A stretch of DNA of 64,000 nt from Myxococcus fulvus (GTDB taxonomy: Bacteria; Myxococcota; Myxococcia; Myxococcales; Myxococcaceae): positions 1-64,000 of the forward strand of contig NZ_FOIB01000007.1 in assembly GCF_900111765.1 (NCBI RefSeq). The letters run 5' to 3'. The position numbers were made by a program, and so were the translations under genes. This document shows, piece by piece, positions 33,355-43,056 of this stretch (position 1 is the first letter of the stretch; each line of letters begins with the position of its first letter). Below the pieces are notes generated by a model. The model ran no database searches, had not been told where the DNA came from, and saw only the letters and a list, made by a program, of their open reading frames with translations.

Positions 33355-34446
33355 TCACCAGCCTCGCGCCGCGACCTCCCAGGTCTCCGTCACGGTGTCC
33401 TTCCGGAGGACGTGCAGCCGCTCGTGCAGGTTGACGGCGGCGCAGACGTGGTTGGGCACCACGCGCACGCGCTCGCCCACGCGCGGTCGCCAGGACGTGG
33501 ACGAGACGTCGAGCAAGCCGTGCTCCTCGGAGACGCTCCGCACCACCAGCTCCGGCCTGTCCAGCAGCGCGCCGTAGCCGCCCGAAGGCGCGAGGCCCTC
33601 CTCCTTGGCCAGGGCCTTGGAGCCCGCGTCGAGCACCACCTGTCCGGGCACGGCGGTGCTCACCACGGTGGCGAGCACGGAGAAGGCGCAGTCGCTCCAC
33701 GCGCACGCGCCCAGCGAGGCCGTGTTGCGGTCATTGAGCACGTTGATGCCGGGGCGTATCTCCGTCAGGCCCGGCACCTCGTGCGAGCGCCACAGCATGG
33801 GCGTGGAGCCGCCGCTGACCACCTCGGGCCTCAGTCCCTCGGCCGAGAGCGCGTCCAGGACGGCGCCCAGCCGCGCGCGCTGGTCCGCGAGCGCCGCGTC
33901 CTGCTGCTCCACCGGCGCGCGCACGTGGCCCGGATAGAAGATGACGCCGCGATACGCCACGGACTTCGTGTCCGCCACCGCGCGCGCCAGCGCCACCGCG
34001 TCCGCCGGCGTCTGCACGCCCACGCGCCGCATGCCCAGATCCAGCTCCACCAGCACGCCCACGGTGCGCCCGGCCTCCCGCGCCGCGCGACCGAGCCCCT
34101 CGAGCGCCTCGGTGGAGTCGAGCGCCACGGTGAGGCGCGTGCGCGAGGGCAGGGCCATCAGTCGTGACAGCCGCGCCGAGCCCACGGGCGGGTAGGCGAG
34201 GAGCACGTCGTCCGCGACGGTGGCCATGACCTCGGCCTCGCGCACGGTGGCCACCGTGGCGCCCACGGCCCCCGAGGCGAGCTGCAGCCGCGTGAGCTCC
34301 GCCGTCTTGTGCGTCTTCGTGTGCGGCCGCCAGTGGAGCTGGTGCTGGCGCGTGTAGTCCGCCACGCGGCGCAGGTTGGCTTCCACGCGGTCCAGGTCCA
34401 CGAGGGCGGCGGGCGTGGTGAGGGCGTCGAGCGGGGTGGGGGACAT
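33355..34446 (-). CDS. D-threonine aldolase / D-serine dehydratase-family PLP enzyme
   Basis: This 363-residue fold-type III PLP enzyme resembles alanine racemase. The PLP lysine lies in WRPHTKTHKTAEL near residue 40. The phosphate and ring contacts include VSGGSTPML and IRPGINVLND. The C-terminal metal site reads PNHVCAAVNL. Its HxC pair matches zinc-dependent D-serine and D-3-hydroxyaspartate dehydratases better than the HxD pair of D-threonine aldolases, so a dehydratase of a D-hydroxy-amino acid is my first choice. ATG 34446 is chosen by homology to the usual N-terminus (LTTPAALVDLDRVEANL); no strong Shine-Dalgarno sequence supports it, and upstream ATGs exist. It is convergent with the macro-like gene. 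Confidence 0.82.
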   Translation of the reverse strand: MSPTPLDALTTPAALVDLDRVEANLRRVADYTRQHQLHWRPHTKTHKTAELTRLQLASGAVGATVATVREAEVMATVADDVLLAYPPVGSARLSRLMALPSRTRLTVALDSTEALEGLGRAAREAGRTVGVLVELDLGMRRVGVQTPADAVALARAVADTKSVAYRGVIFYPGHVRAPVEQQDAALADQRARLGAVLDALSAEGLRPEVVSGGSTPMLWRSHEVPGLTEIRPGINVLNDRNTASLGACAWSDCAFSVLATVVSTAVPGQVVLDAGSKALAKEEGLAPSGGYGALLDRPELVVRSVSEEHGLLDVSSTSWRPRVGERVRVVPNHVCAAVNLHERLHVLRKDTVTETWEVAARGW

Positions 34447-34578
34447 GCCGCGCATGGTGGCACGCGCGGCCGTGGCCACTCCAGGCGACAGTGCACCCCG
34501 GACATGACGAGGCCCGCGCACGTGTCCGGGAGGACAATCCCGGACCCGCGGCGGGCCCCATGCGTGACGACGAGGAGG

Positions 34579-36756
34579 TTACTGCGGCTTCGGCGCGGCC
34601 ACCTTCTTCGCGGGCGGCAGGTACTTCACGCCCAGCTGGCTGAAGATGAACGAGTACGCGTCCACCTCCTCCTCGATGCGCGCGTTGAGCGGCGTGCCGG
34701 CGCCATGGCCCGTCTCCGCGTCGGCGCGCAGCAGGATGGGGTTCTTCGTCGACGTGGCCGCCTGCATCCGCGCCACCATCTTGCGCGAGTGGAACGGGTC
34801 CACGCGCGGATCATTGGCGCCGGAGGTGAAGAGCACGGACGGGTACTTCGCGCCGTCCTTCACGTTGTGCACGGGCGAGTAGGCCAGCAGCGCCTTGAAC
34901 TGCTCGGGGTCCTTCACCGAGCCGTACTCGGTGACGTTGAACTGGCCGTTCGACGTGCGCTCCGAGCGCAGCATGTCGTAGAGGCCCACGCGGGCCACCA
35001 CGGCGCCGTACGCCTCCGGGTGCTGCGTGACGACGGCGCCCATGAGCAGGCCGCCGTTGCTGCCGCCCTGGATGGCCAGCTTCCTGGGCTGCGTGTACTT
35101 CTGGTCCACCAGCAGCTTCGCGCACGCGTAGAAGTCGTCGAACACGTTCTGCTTCTTCGTCAGCGAACCCTCGGCGTGCCACTTCTCGCCGAACTCCGAG
35201 CCGCCGCGCAGGTTGGCCACCGCGTAGACGCCGCCCTGCTCCAGCCACAGGCCCGCCAGCGCGTTGAAGCCCGGGGAGATGGAGATGTTGAAGCCGCCGT
35301 AGCCGGTGAGCAGCGTCGGGTTCTTCCCGTCCAGCTTGGTGCCCTTCTTCTTCAGGATGGAGAGGGGAACCTTGGTGCCGTCCTTGGACGTGGCCTCGGT
35401 GCGCACCACCTCCACGTCGCTCATGTCCAGCGGCGCCGTGCGCGCCAGCGCCGTCTTCGTCACCTGGCCGTCCTTCGCGGAGAAGCGGTACCAGGCCTGC
35501 GGCTGCACGAAGCTGACGTTGCTGAAGTACACGTCGTCACCGCCCGCGCTCACCAGGCCGCCGGTGGAGGACACGGGCGGCGTGGGCACCAGGCCCAGGT
35601 CCTTGCCCTTCAGGTCCACGATGCGGACCTGCGAGGGGCCGCCCAGCTGCTCGTTGATGTACAGGCGCGTCTTCGCGGGGAAGAAGCCCTGGATGCTGGC
35701 CTCGCCCTCGGGCACCAGCACCGTGGCCTTGTCCAGCGTCGGCGTGGCCAGGGGCAGGCGCAGCACCTTGCCGCGCGGCGCGTCCTGGCGGCTGAGCAGG
35801 TAGAGGGCGCCGTCGTGGCCGAAGCGGCTGCGGATGACCTTGTCCGCGAACTTCGTCACCTGCGTCCACTTCCCGTCGGGGCCGTGCAGGTAGAGCATGA
35901 ACTCGCCGCCGTCGCCGTTGGCGACCATGGCCGCGATGTACTTGCCGTCCGGAGACGTCTCCAGCTCCGACATGGCGATGCGCGGGAAGTCCTTGCCCAG
36001 CGCGTACGTGTCCTGCTCGGTGGGCGTGCCCAGCTTGTGGAAGTAGATCTGCTGGAAGAAGTCGCGGTCCGCGGCCGGACGCTCCTCGCCGCGCGGATAG
36101 CGCGTGTAGAAGAAGCCCGTCCCGTCCGCGTTCCACGCGAGCCCGCCGCCCGCCGTGCCGCCATTCACGCGCGGCACCACCTCGTTGGGCAGCGGCTTGC
36201 CGGTGGCCACGTCATAGACGGAGACGTCGCCGCTCTCGGTGCCGTTCTTCGACAGCGACACCGCCAGCTTCTTGCCGTCCAGCGTGGGCTCGAAGAAGTC
36301 GATGGTGGTGTGGCCCTTGGGGTCCAGCACCATGGGGTCCAGCAGCACGCGCTCCTTCGACGGGTCCTCCACGGAGCCGAGCACCGCCAGGTACGGCTGC
36401 TGGCGCGGCGGCTGGAACTTGATGACGAAGAGCGTGCCGCCCGCCTCGGTCAGCGCGCCGTAGCCCGGGGACTTCCACCCGAGCAGCTCGGAGATGCGCT
36501 GGCGCAGCGGCTCACGGCCGGGCAGCTTGTCGAGGATGGCGCGCGTGTGGGCGTTCTGCGCGTCGTTCCACTGCTTCACCTTCGCGTCGTCGGTGGCCTC
36601 CAGCCACTGGTACGGGTCCTTGACCTCCGTGCCGTGGTAGGTGTCGACGACGTCCTTCTTCTCCGTGGCGGGCGGCTTGGAAGGGCCCTTGGCCGCGGCC
36701 AGGGACGCCAGGGGCAGCATCAGCGCCGCCGCGGCCATCGCGGTTCTCAGCTTCAT
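34579..36756 (-). CDS. Secreted prolyl oligopeptidase (S9A)
   Basis: This 725-residue serine peptidase cuts after proline in short peptides. It has an N-terminal signal peptide (AMAAAALMLPLASLAAA) and the prolyl-oligopeptidase start DPYQWLE. A seven-bladed beta-propeller region follows, then the alpha/beta-hydrolase catalytic domain. The nucleophile is in GGSNGG (Ser near residue 565), the Asp in NDPRVDP and the His in ETGHGAGT. ATG 36756 is preferred to GTG 36762 because GAGGTG sits 6 bases upstream. Length and motif order match the family. The signal peptide suggests a periplasmic or secreted role in peptide scavenging, which fits a predatory, protein-degrading bacterium. It stands alone, 168 bp from dacB. 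Confidence 0.95.
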   Translation of the reverse strand: MKLRTAMAAAALMLPLASLAAAKGPSKPPATEKKDVVDTYHGTEVKDPYQWLEATDDAKVKQWNDAQNAHTRAILDKLPGREPLRQRISELLGWKSPGYGALTEAGGTLFVIKFQPPRQQPYLAVLGSVEDPSKERVLLDPMVLDPKGHTTIDFFEPTLDGKKLAVSLSKNGTESGDVSVYDVATGKPLPNEVVPRVNGGTAGGGLAWNADGTGFFYTRYPRGEERPAADRDFFQQIYFHKLGTPTEQDTYALGKDFPRIAMSELETSPDGKYIAAMVANGDGGEFMLYLHGPDGKWTQVTKFADKVIRSRFGHDGALYLLSRQDAPRGKVLRLPLATPTLDKATVLVPEGEASIQGFFPAKTRLYINEQLGGPSQVRIVDLKGKDLGLVPTPPVSSTGGLVSAGGDDVYFSNVSFVQPQAWYRFSAKDGQVTKTALARTAPLDMSDVEVVRTEATSKDGTKVPLSILKKKGTKLDGKNPTLLTGYGGFNISISPGFNALAGLWLEQGGVYAVANLRGGSEFGEKWHAEGSLTKKQNVFDDFYACAKLLVDQKYTQPRKLAIQGGSNGGLLMGAVVTQHPEAYGAVVARVGLYDMLRSERTSNGQFNVTEYGSVKDPEQFKALLAYSPVHNVKDGAKYPSVLFTSGANDPRVDPFHSRKMVARMQAATSTKNPILLRADAETGHGAGTPLNARIEEEVDAYSFIFSQLGVKYLPPAKKVAAPKPQ

Positions 36757-36881
36757 GTTCACACCTCGGAAGGGAGTTTTGGCGGGCGCAGCCTGCCATG
36801 TCCTCCCACCTCCTGGGGTGGGTTCCCGCCAGGGGAATGCCGCGAGGGGCCGGGTGTTGCCTCGGATTGCCTCCAGGCGCG

Positions 36882-36900
36882 CGGCGCGTCAAACGCGCCG
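36882..36900. terminator. GC-rich hairpin after dacB, possible terminator
   Basis: CGGCGCGT (36882-36889) and ACGCGCCG (36893-36900) form a perfect 8-bp stem around a 3-base loop. The hairpin lies 24 bp past the dacB stop on the minus strand. No T-run follows, so it is at best a weak or factor-assisted terminator. Confidence 0.35.
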
Positions 36901-36924
36901 GGAATACCCGCGCAATCCCGGCTT

Positions 36925-38412
36925 CTACGGGGCGCGGAGGGGCAGCTCCACGAGGGCCGCGGCGAAGCGGTCGAACGCCTCGTTGGCGGGCAGCGCGGTG
37001 GCCTCGTCCATGTTGCCCAGCATCAGCGCGAAGACGACGCGCGGGTGCTCGGCGTCCCCGGGGCGTTCCACCACGCCGGCGAAGCACTTCTGTCCGGACA
37101 GGGTGCCCGTCTTGGCGCGGATGCGGCCGGCGGTGACGGGCGTCACCGGGCGGTTGGCGAGCGTGCCGTCCAGGCCCGCCACGGGCAGGCTGTCGACCAG
37201 CGCCGCGCCATACGGCTCGCGCAGGCTGGTGAAGAGCACGCGCGCCAGTCCCCGCGCGGTGGCGAGGTTGTAGCGCGACAGGCCGCTGCCATCGACGGGG
37301 CGCAGATCACGGGCGGGGATGCCTCGGCGGGTCAGCTCCTCGGCGAGCGCGGTGCGCAGGTTCGCGTAGCCCTCCACGCCGCCGCGCTCACGGGCGAAGC
37401 GCAGGCCCAGCCGCTCCGCGTAGAGGTTGAGCGACTCCTTGTTGGTGACCTTCACCAGCTCGGACAGGGGCGGACTGGCCAGCGTGACGAGCGGCTCGGG
37501 GACGGGCGGACGCAGGGGGGCGGGGGCCTCCAGCGTGAAGGGCAGGCGCGGCACACCCCGCTTGAGCAGGGCCTCCTCGACACACGCGGCGAAGAGCACC
37601 TGGGGCTCGTCCACGGAGAGCCGCACGTTGGCCGTGCGCGGGCACTGGTTGACGGGTGAGCGCCACACGCAGCGCACGCCGGGAGCGCCGCGCTGACGGG
37701 TGCAGGAGAGGTTGGCGCGCTCCGCGTTCGGGTCCACGCGCACGACGGTGGAGAGCGTGGCGAAGGCGGGCGTGAGCTGGACGTGGGGCGGCTGCGCGCA
37801 GTCCGCGCCCTCGGGACGCGAGAGCGCGAGGTCCACCACGTTCTCGCGGAAGACGAAGGGCGTGGGCGCCGCGCTGTAGGCATACGCGACATCATCCCAG
37901 GCCCAGCCGGGGCCGAAGGGCACGTCGTCGTCGATGCCGCGCACGCGCACCTGGCCCTTCCACTGTCGCACGCCCTTCGCCTGCAGCGCGTCGGCCACCT
38001 GCTCGCAGGCGAGCGCCGTCTCGGGGAAGCGCCACGAGCCCAGGGACGGGTCTCCGGACGAGTCCACCACGAGGTCGCCGAGGAACAGCCCGTCGGTCAG
38101 CGTGCCCTCCAGCGTCACCGGCGTCTGGAAGCGATAGTCCGCGCCCAGGGCGGAGAGGACGGACGCGGTGGAGACGACCTTCATCGTCGACGCGGGCAGC
38201 AGCCGCACGTGCTCGCGGTGGGCATACAGCGGCTCGCCCGTGGTCGCGTCCAGCACGAAGGCGCTCGCCAGCGCGCCCTCATCCTCCAGCGTGGCGAAGA
38301 GCGAGCTCGCCACCGAGCTCACGGTGGGCGTCGCGGGATGTTGGGTGTGACGGCAGCCGACGGGCAGGGCGGCGGCGGCCAGGACGAGACAGAAGGAGAG
38401 GGCGCGGCTCAT
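36925..38412 (-). CDS. dacB: D-alanyl-D-alanine carboxypeptidase/endopeptidase lipoprotein (PBP4, S13)
   Basis: This 495-residue penicillin-binding protein belongs to the DacB/PBP4 type, which trims peptidoglycan stem peptides and can cut cross-links in the periplasm. The active-site motifs are all visible: PASTMK (SxxK) near residue 75, the DGSGLSRYN region, and RAKTGT (KTG box) near residue 445. A large insert between the first and second motifs is usual for this class. The N-terminus is a lipoprotein signal (FCLVLAAAALPVGC), so the protein is probably anchored by lipid at Cys 20. ATG 38412 is chosen because it begins the signal peptide; an upstream extension to 38451 adds 13 residues without a signal. 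Confidence 0.93.
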   Translation of the reverse strand: MSRALSFCLVLAAAALPVGCRHTQHPATPTVSSVASSLFATLEDEGALASAFVLDATTGEPLYAHREHVRLLPASTMKVVSTASVLSALGADYRFQTPVTLEGTLTDGLFLGDLVVDSSGDPSLGSWRFPETALACEQVADALQAKGVRQWKGQVRVRGIDDDVPFGPGWAWDDVAYAYSAAPTPFVFRENVVDLALSRPEGADCAQPPHVQLTPAFATLSTVVRVDPNAERANLSCTRQRGAPGVRCVWRSPVNQCPRTANVRLSVDEPQVLFAACVEEALLKRGVPRLPFTLEAPAPLRPPVPEPLVTLASPPLSELVKVTNKESLNLYAERLGLRFARERGGVEGYANLRTALAEELTRRGIPARDLRPVDGSGLSRYNLATARGLARVLFTSLREPYGAALVDSLPVAGLDGTLANRPVTPVTAGRIRAKTGTLSGQKCFAGVVERPGDAEHPRVVFALMLGNMDEATALPANEAFDRFAAALVELPLRAP

Positions 38413-38519
38413 CACGGGCGCCACGCTAACGCCCACGACCTGGGGTGTCATGTGGCGCGAGGGTGCCCGCGGGTCGCTGAGGCACCCCGGCCGTCCGGTA
38501 TCCGACCCGGCCCGCCCCG

Positions 38520-40472
38520 CTACCGGCTCGAGGACGGCCAGGGCGACAGCTTCTCCGCCTCGTACTTCATGAGCAGCGCGTGCGTCTCGAACGCGGCGGA
38601 CTCGACCTCCTCGGCTGAGAGACCAGGGGGCAGCTTGGGGACGAGGGTGGGGAACGGGCCGTCGAAGACGAGCAGGTTCTCCAGCTCCAGCGCGTCGTTC
38701 TGCAAGTCATACAGCTCCCACTGGTCCGTGTGCTCGCCCGACGGGTCGAATGTCCGCGACAACTTCCAGCGCGGCGTGCGCACGCAGCGCACATGGTTGG
38801 GTTGGCACACCGGCCCCGGCGCGAGCCACGGCAGGTGCCCCGCGCGCGTGGTTCCTTCGCGAAGCGCCTCCACCGAGCGCACGAACACCGAGTAGATGGC
38901 CTCGTCGTGCACCTGGTGCGGGTCGCCGGTGCGCGGCAGGGGCTCGGTGATTTCGTCGTCCGTGATGAAGAGCACGCCCTGACGAGGCGTCCCGTCCTGC
39001 TCCGTCACGGAGTCCGCATTGCCCTGCACCAGCGGGCTCAGGTCCGCGCCGACGAACGGCGGCACGGGGTGATGCAGGCGCAGGTCCGTGCGGATGGCGT
39101 CGACCTCCCCCGGTGACAGGCCCGCGAGCCCCAGCAGCGTGGGCAGCACGTCCACGTGGCTGGTGAGCGCCTCGTGCTGCCGCGTCTGGGGGCGCTCCTT
39201 CTCCAGCGGCATCCGCACCACGAGCGGCACATGCAGCGCCTCCTGATAGGCGGTGTGCCACTTCTCCATCATGTAGCCGTGGGAGCCGGCGTACTCGCCG
39301 TGGTCCGAGAGGAAGACGACGATGGTGTTCTTCGCCAGGCCGCATTCGTCGAGCGTGCGCAGGACGCGCTCGATGTGTCCGTCCACCAGGTGGATGAGCC
39401 ACGTGTAGTACTGGTTGAAGCGCAGCGTGGACTCGTCCGGGGCGGCGGTGAGCTGGAAGGGGATGCCCGAGTTGAGCGTGACGGCGACGGGGTCGATGGA
39501 CTCCTTCGCCTGGTGCATCGCGAGCCCCGTCTTCGCCGCGAGCGCGAGCCCCATCTTGTACGCGTAGTCGCGCTGACAGGTCGGCTTGTTGGCGAGCGAG
39601 TCGTGCACGTTGGGCGGCAGGTGCGAGTTCTCCTGTGGGAAGCCCATCGGGTTGAGCGGAAGCGTCCAGCTGCCCGCGACGGGCGTGGCCGACTGGCTGT
39701 GCTGACCGGGCACGAGCAGCGGCCCCACGGGACGCGCGTCCGGGTCCATCTGCCTGGGGAGGATGGGATAGGTCGCGATGTCGTGGGGGTTGGTGAACGA
39801 CGCGACGGCGAACCACGGCTGCGGCGTCGTCGAGGGCCCGTCGGCGCGAGGTGCCGCATAGGCCTGCTCGGCCAGCGCGCGGTTGTAGGGCTGCCCCAGG
39901 CCCATCCTGCGCAGGAAGGTGCACGCGAGGTCGGCGAAGCCCACGTCGCGGAAGGTGCCCAGGTTGTTGACCGAGGACCCGTGAGGCTCCGGATAGGACA
40001 GCTCCCAGTCGTCGAAGCCGAGCCGCTTCAGCGAGTGCTCGGGTGGATTGGCGAAGTGACACTTGCCGAAGTAGTGCGTGTGATAGCCGGCCTTCTGGAA
40101 CCAGTGGCCGATGGTGGGAATCCCCTCCGGCACGAGCCACGGGAAGGCCGCCGCGTCGCCGCTCTTGAAGAGGCCGTCCGTCTGGGTGACACCGGTGCGC
40201 GTGCCGTACTGCCCCGTGTAGATGGCCGCGCGACTGGGGATGCAGGCCGAGGCGGCGATGGTGTGGTTGCGGAAGATGGACGCGTTGCGCCGCAGCGCCG
40301 CGAAGCCCGGGAAGAACTTCCGATAGGGATTGTCCTCGCCGCCCTCGTCGATGAACCCCAGCAGGTCCTTGATGCCGGGCGCGAAGCCGCCTCCGACACC
40401 GTAGGCGAAGCGCGGGAACATGAGCTGATCCACCGTCAGCAGCAGGATGTTGGGGCGTGTGGGCTGGTCCAT
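38520..40472 (-). CDS. Type I sulfatase
   Basis: This 650-residue sulfatase hydrolyses sulfate esters. The formylglycine motif is ACIPSRAAIYTG, where Cys of CxPSR is converted to the catalytic aldehyde. Metal-binding residues appear in LLTVDQLMFPRF near the start and in VVFLSDHGEYAGSHG near residue 390. The region following TPRWKLSR matches the usual C-terminal sulfatase subdomain. ATG 40472 (MDQPTRPNILLL) starts right at the conserved core, and no signal peptide is evident, which suggests a cytoplasmic enzyme or a missed start. The upstream in-frame extension to 40646 is Arg-rich and unlikely to be translated. No formylglycine-generating enzyme gene is nearby. Substrate unknown. Confidence 0.93.
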   Translation of the reverse strand: MDQPTRPNILLLTVDQLMFPRFAYGVGGGFAPGIKDLLGFIDEGGEDNPYRKFFPGFAALRRNASIFRNHTIAASACIPSRAAIYTGQYGTRTGVTQTDGLFKSGDAAAFPWLVPEGIPTIGHWFQKAGYHTHYFGKCHFANPPEHSLKRLGFDDWELSYPEPHGSSVNNLGTFRDVGFADLACTFLRRMGLGQPYNRALAEQAYAAPRADGPSTTPQPWFAVASFTNPHDIATYPILPRQMDPDARPVGPLLVPGQHSQSATPVAGSWTLPLNPMGFPQENSHLPPNVHDSLANKPTCQRDYAYKMGLALAAKTGLAMHQAKESIDPVAVTLNSGIPFQLTAAPDESTLRFNQYYTWLIHLVDGHIERVLRTLDECGLAKNTIVVFLSDHGEYAGSHGYMMEKWHTAYQEALHVPLVVRMPLEKERPQTRQHEALTSHVDVLPTLLGLAGLSPGEVDAIRTDLRLHHPVPPFVGADLSPLVQGNADSVTEQDGTPRQGVLFITDDEITEPLPRTGDPHQVHDEAIYSVFVRSVEALREGTTRAGHLPWLAPGPVCQPNHVRCVRTPRWKLSRTFDPSGEHTDQWELYDLQNDALELENLLVFDGPFPTLVPKLPPGLSAEEVESAAFETHALLMKYEAEKLSPWPSSSR

Positions 40473-40675
40473 GGCCCGCCCGCGATTGCACCCACCGTGC
40501 CCGGTAGTGCCCGGGTGGGTGCCGGTCCGGAGGCGCGCGCCGTCGAGGCCCGGTCCGCGTGTCGAGGGAACGCGATTGCGTTCATCGCGGACGCGAGGGC
40601 GTGACGACCTGCTGACGGGCCAGGAGCCGGACGCGCGATGCGTCACGACTCCTGGCCCCGTGGCTCATGACACGC
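40473..40675. other. Intergenic gap upstream of the sulfatase gene
   Basis: These 203 bp separate the sulfatase start from the stop of the secreted DUF4114 gene on the same strand. The gap should carry the sulfatase promoter. I see no clear promoter motif or hairpin in it. Confidence 0.3.
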
Positions 40676-42796
40676 TCAAGGCAGGCGCGTCAGCTCGTAG
40701 CCGATGTCGACGTTGATGACCTCCGGCTGGCAGCGGAAGTCGCGCGTGCCAAGCGCCACCCGCCAGCACAGGCTCCGTCCCCCGAACACCCCGACGTTCA
40801 TCACCGCCTCCGAAACGCCCGGTGTCAGGGCGGGATGCAGCCAGGTGGGCGTCGGGTTGGGCACGCAGGTTCCGCCCGAGCAGATGCTGCATTCGGGGGT
40901 GATGGCGTAGTTGATGGAGGTCTCGCTCGCGGACGGGCAATAGGGGCCGACCGAGTCCGACTTGGCCATCCTCACGCGCGAGATGATGCAACGCGGGTCC
41001 AGGTCCGGGGGCAGGGCGTCGAGCGGCGCCGTGCGCGCGACCCCCGCGGGGTCGGCCTGCAATTGGACCACGACGTTGGCGAAGTCCCGGTCTCCGCCGC
41101 CATTGAGGTCCTCCCAGCCCATCAGCCAGCGCTGGGGGTAGATGGGCGACGAGGCCAGGACCAGGTGCGGCATGGCGCCGTTCGACGAGGCCGGGACGAA
41201 GAGGCGCTCGGGCGGCAGGAAAATGTTCCCGTACTCGGGCTGACGCAGCATCGTCAGCGCCTGTACATCCAGCCAGCCACACAGCCGTTGGGTGGTCCCC
41301 GGCAGGGCACAGGAGCCGCCGCTGTTGTTGGGGGCGGCGCGATTGCAGGTGTCGCGGTAGGCGCAGCCCGTGTTGAACTCGGCCGCGGGGCTGGTGCCAC
41401 GGACGTCCATGTCCATGTTCCACGAGGCCTTGGAGAAGAACACGGAGACGGGCGTCTGGAGGAACAGCTCGCACCGCCCATTCGCCGCCTTCCTCAGACA
41501 GGGGAAGGTGAGACCCTCGTCGAGGGGCTCGTGGATGCCCTCGAAGTAGGTGACGAGGAAGAAGACGACTTCACGGTGCGCGTCGATGGGCCCCAGCGTC
41601 ACCTTCCTGTCGCGAGGCGTGATGCCGGGGTCGGGGTTCTGCGGCCTCAGAACCCCCTCCGCCGTGTACGCGGAGACGTCGTAGTCGGGGATGCCATCCG
41701 GCGCGGTGAGGCGCATGTCCTGGACGGGCCCCATGTTGGTGTAGGTGACTGCGTCCTCGTCATCGTCGGTGATGAGGAAGGCGAGCCGGCCCAGGCCCAG
41801 GAAGTTGTTCTCCGGCAGGGCGGGCTCGAGCAGGTTGGGGATGCGCGGATAGCGCCCCAGGTCCGAGAAGCCATTCGGGTTTCCGTCGGGGAGTCCGCGG
41901 CCCACGACCTCCGCCAGGAGGCGGACATTTCCCTGGCCCGGGCGTGCATCGGCCAGCGTCTCGCGGCGGAAGGTCGCCTGGCAGGCGGCGTTCATCGCGA
42001 GGCCCGGCTCGCTGTACAAGAAGGACCCCGACAAGAACGACCGGGGGCAGCGGGGCCACATTCCGATGTAGGGCCGCGCCTGGGGGCCCGTGGGCGGCGC
42101 GAGGTTGTAGAGGTCCTCGTGGAGGTCCGCGATGCCATTGCTGTTGGTGTCGAGCAGCTCGTCGTTGGGGCCGACGTAGCCACGCGCCACCAGCTCGTCG
42201 CGGTACATCCACCCCAACGTGTGGCTGGCGCCCGCGTTCTTGCGCACCAGTTGGAGCGACAGGCTCACAGGCTGCTCGAAGACGATCCGCTCCGCGCTCA
42301 GGGGAAGGGATTTCGCGGTCAGTTGCAGGGAGGTCGGCGAGACGGTGACGCTGTCGAGCTCGCTGAACTGCGAGACCGCGAACGGCTTCTGGTAGTCGAG
42401 GGACAAATCACCGCCGACGTTGAAGGTGAAGGCCACCTCGGACGTGAGGCCCAACGCGTTGGTGACGGCGACCTTCACCGGCGCGCTGTCGGGAGGCAGG
42501 CAGTCCGGCGCGGTCCAGGTGACCTCGCTCGTGGTCGCGCCGTGGACCGGTGGCGCCAGGGCTCCTTCGGTGGAGGTCCACGTGAAGGTGAGCGGCGAGC
42601 CCTGTGGGTCGCTCGCCGTCACGCCGAGCACCGACGTGCCTCGTGACGGCACCTGCTCGGCGGACTGGGCGGTGCTCTCGATTCGAGGGGGCAGCAGCGC
42701 GAGCGAGGCGGGGTCCGCGTGGGCGCTCGTGGCCGCGAGGGACAACAGGCAGCCCAAGGCCATCCACCTTGGGAGCGGGCGTGATTGACGTGTCAT
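40676..42796 (-). CDS. Secreted DUF4114 / Ig-like domain protein
   Basis: This 706-residue exported protein starts at ATG 42796, with AGGA upstream, followed by a signal peptide (LGCLLSLAATSAHA). The N-terminal third looks like an Ig or cadherin-like domain (VTASDPQGSPLTFTWTSTEG, region near residues 55-75). A middle region has a calcium-loop-like segment (LDTNSNGIADLHEDL) and several paired Cys. Near residues 590-610, GWEDLNGGGDRDFANVVV is the signature of DUF4114, a domain found in bacterial surface and matrix proteins. The C-terminus is Cys-rich. A structural or adhesive extracellular role is likely, but no function can be assigned. Its 5' region holds a strong inverted repeat. Confidence 0.78.
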   Translation of the reverse strand: MTRQSRPLPRWMALGCLLSLAATSAHADPASLALLPPRIESTAQSAEQVPSRGTSVLGVTASDPQGSPLTFTWTSTEGALAPPVHGATTSEVTWTAPDCLPPDSAPVKVAVTNALGLTSEVAFTFNVGGDLSLDYQKPFAVSQFSELDSVTVSPTSLQLTAKSLPLSAERIVFEQPVSLSLQLVRKNAGASHTLGWMYRDELVARGYVGPNDELLDTNSNGIADLHEDLYNLAPPTGPQARPYIGMWPRCPRSFLSGSFLYSEPGLAMNAACQATFRRETLADARPGQGNVRLLAEVVGRGLPDGNPNGFSDLGRYPRIPNLLEPALPENNFLGLGRLAFLITDDDEDAVTYTNMGPVQDMRLTAPDGIPDYDVSAYTAEGVLRPQNPDPGITPRDRKVTLGPIDAHREVVFFLVTYFEGIHEPLDEGLTFPCLRKAANGRCELFLQTPVSVFFSKASWNMDMDVRGTSPAAEFNTGCAYRDTCNRAAPNNSGGSCALPGTTQRLCGWLDVQALTMLRQPEYGNIFLPPERLFVPASSNGAMPHLVLASSPIYPQRWLMGWEDLNGGGDRDFANVVVQLQADPAGVARTAPLDALPPDLDPRCIISRVRMAKSDSVGPYCPSASETSINYAITPECSICSGGTCVPNPTPTWLHPALTPGVSEAVMNVGVFGGRSLCWRVALGTRDFRCQPEVINVDIGYELTRLP

Positions 42797-42843
42797 GTGT
42801 GTCCTGTGGGGTGGCGTGGACCGCCAGGAGCCGTCCACGCGTT

Positions 42844-42877
42844 GGGGCTGTCACTACCAGACAGGGGTGACAGCCCC
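42844..42877. repeat. 11-bp perfect inverted repeat in divergent intergenic region
   Basis: GGGGCTGTCAC (42844-42854) and GTGACAGCCCC (42867-42877) pair perfectly around a 12-base spacer. The repeat starts 48 bp upstream of the DUF4114 start codon, in the 260-bp gap before the divergent RdgC-like genes. Its position suits an operator for a dimeric regulator; a stable RNA hairpin in the 5' leader is the alternative. The gap also contains an AT-richer piece near 42890-42915 that may be a promoter. Confidence 0.5.
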
Positions 42878-43056
42878 CTGACGCGGGCTTAGTCAGGAAA
42901 TTCTAGAAAGCTTGAACAGCCTGAGGTGCGCGCCCACCGGCAAGACGCGGTGGAAGTCCAGTGTTTCGCGAGCGGAGCCCGGGTGGTGGCCCGCCCGAGG
43001 GGAGCACCAGGAGTGCCTTGACGATGTGACCGGCGCCCCCCATCCTGCCGCGCCCC

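Noticed and set aside
40473-40646. 58-residue N-terminal extension of the sulfatase
   Set aside because: It is Arg-rich, lacks a signal peptide or a ribosome site and precedes the conserved start at 40472.
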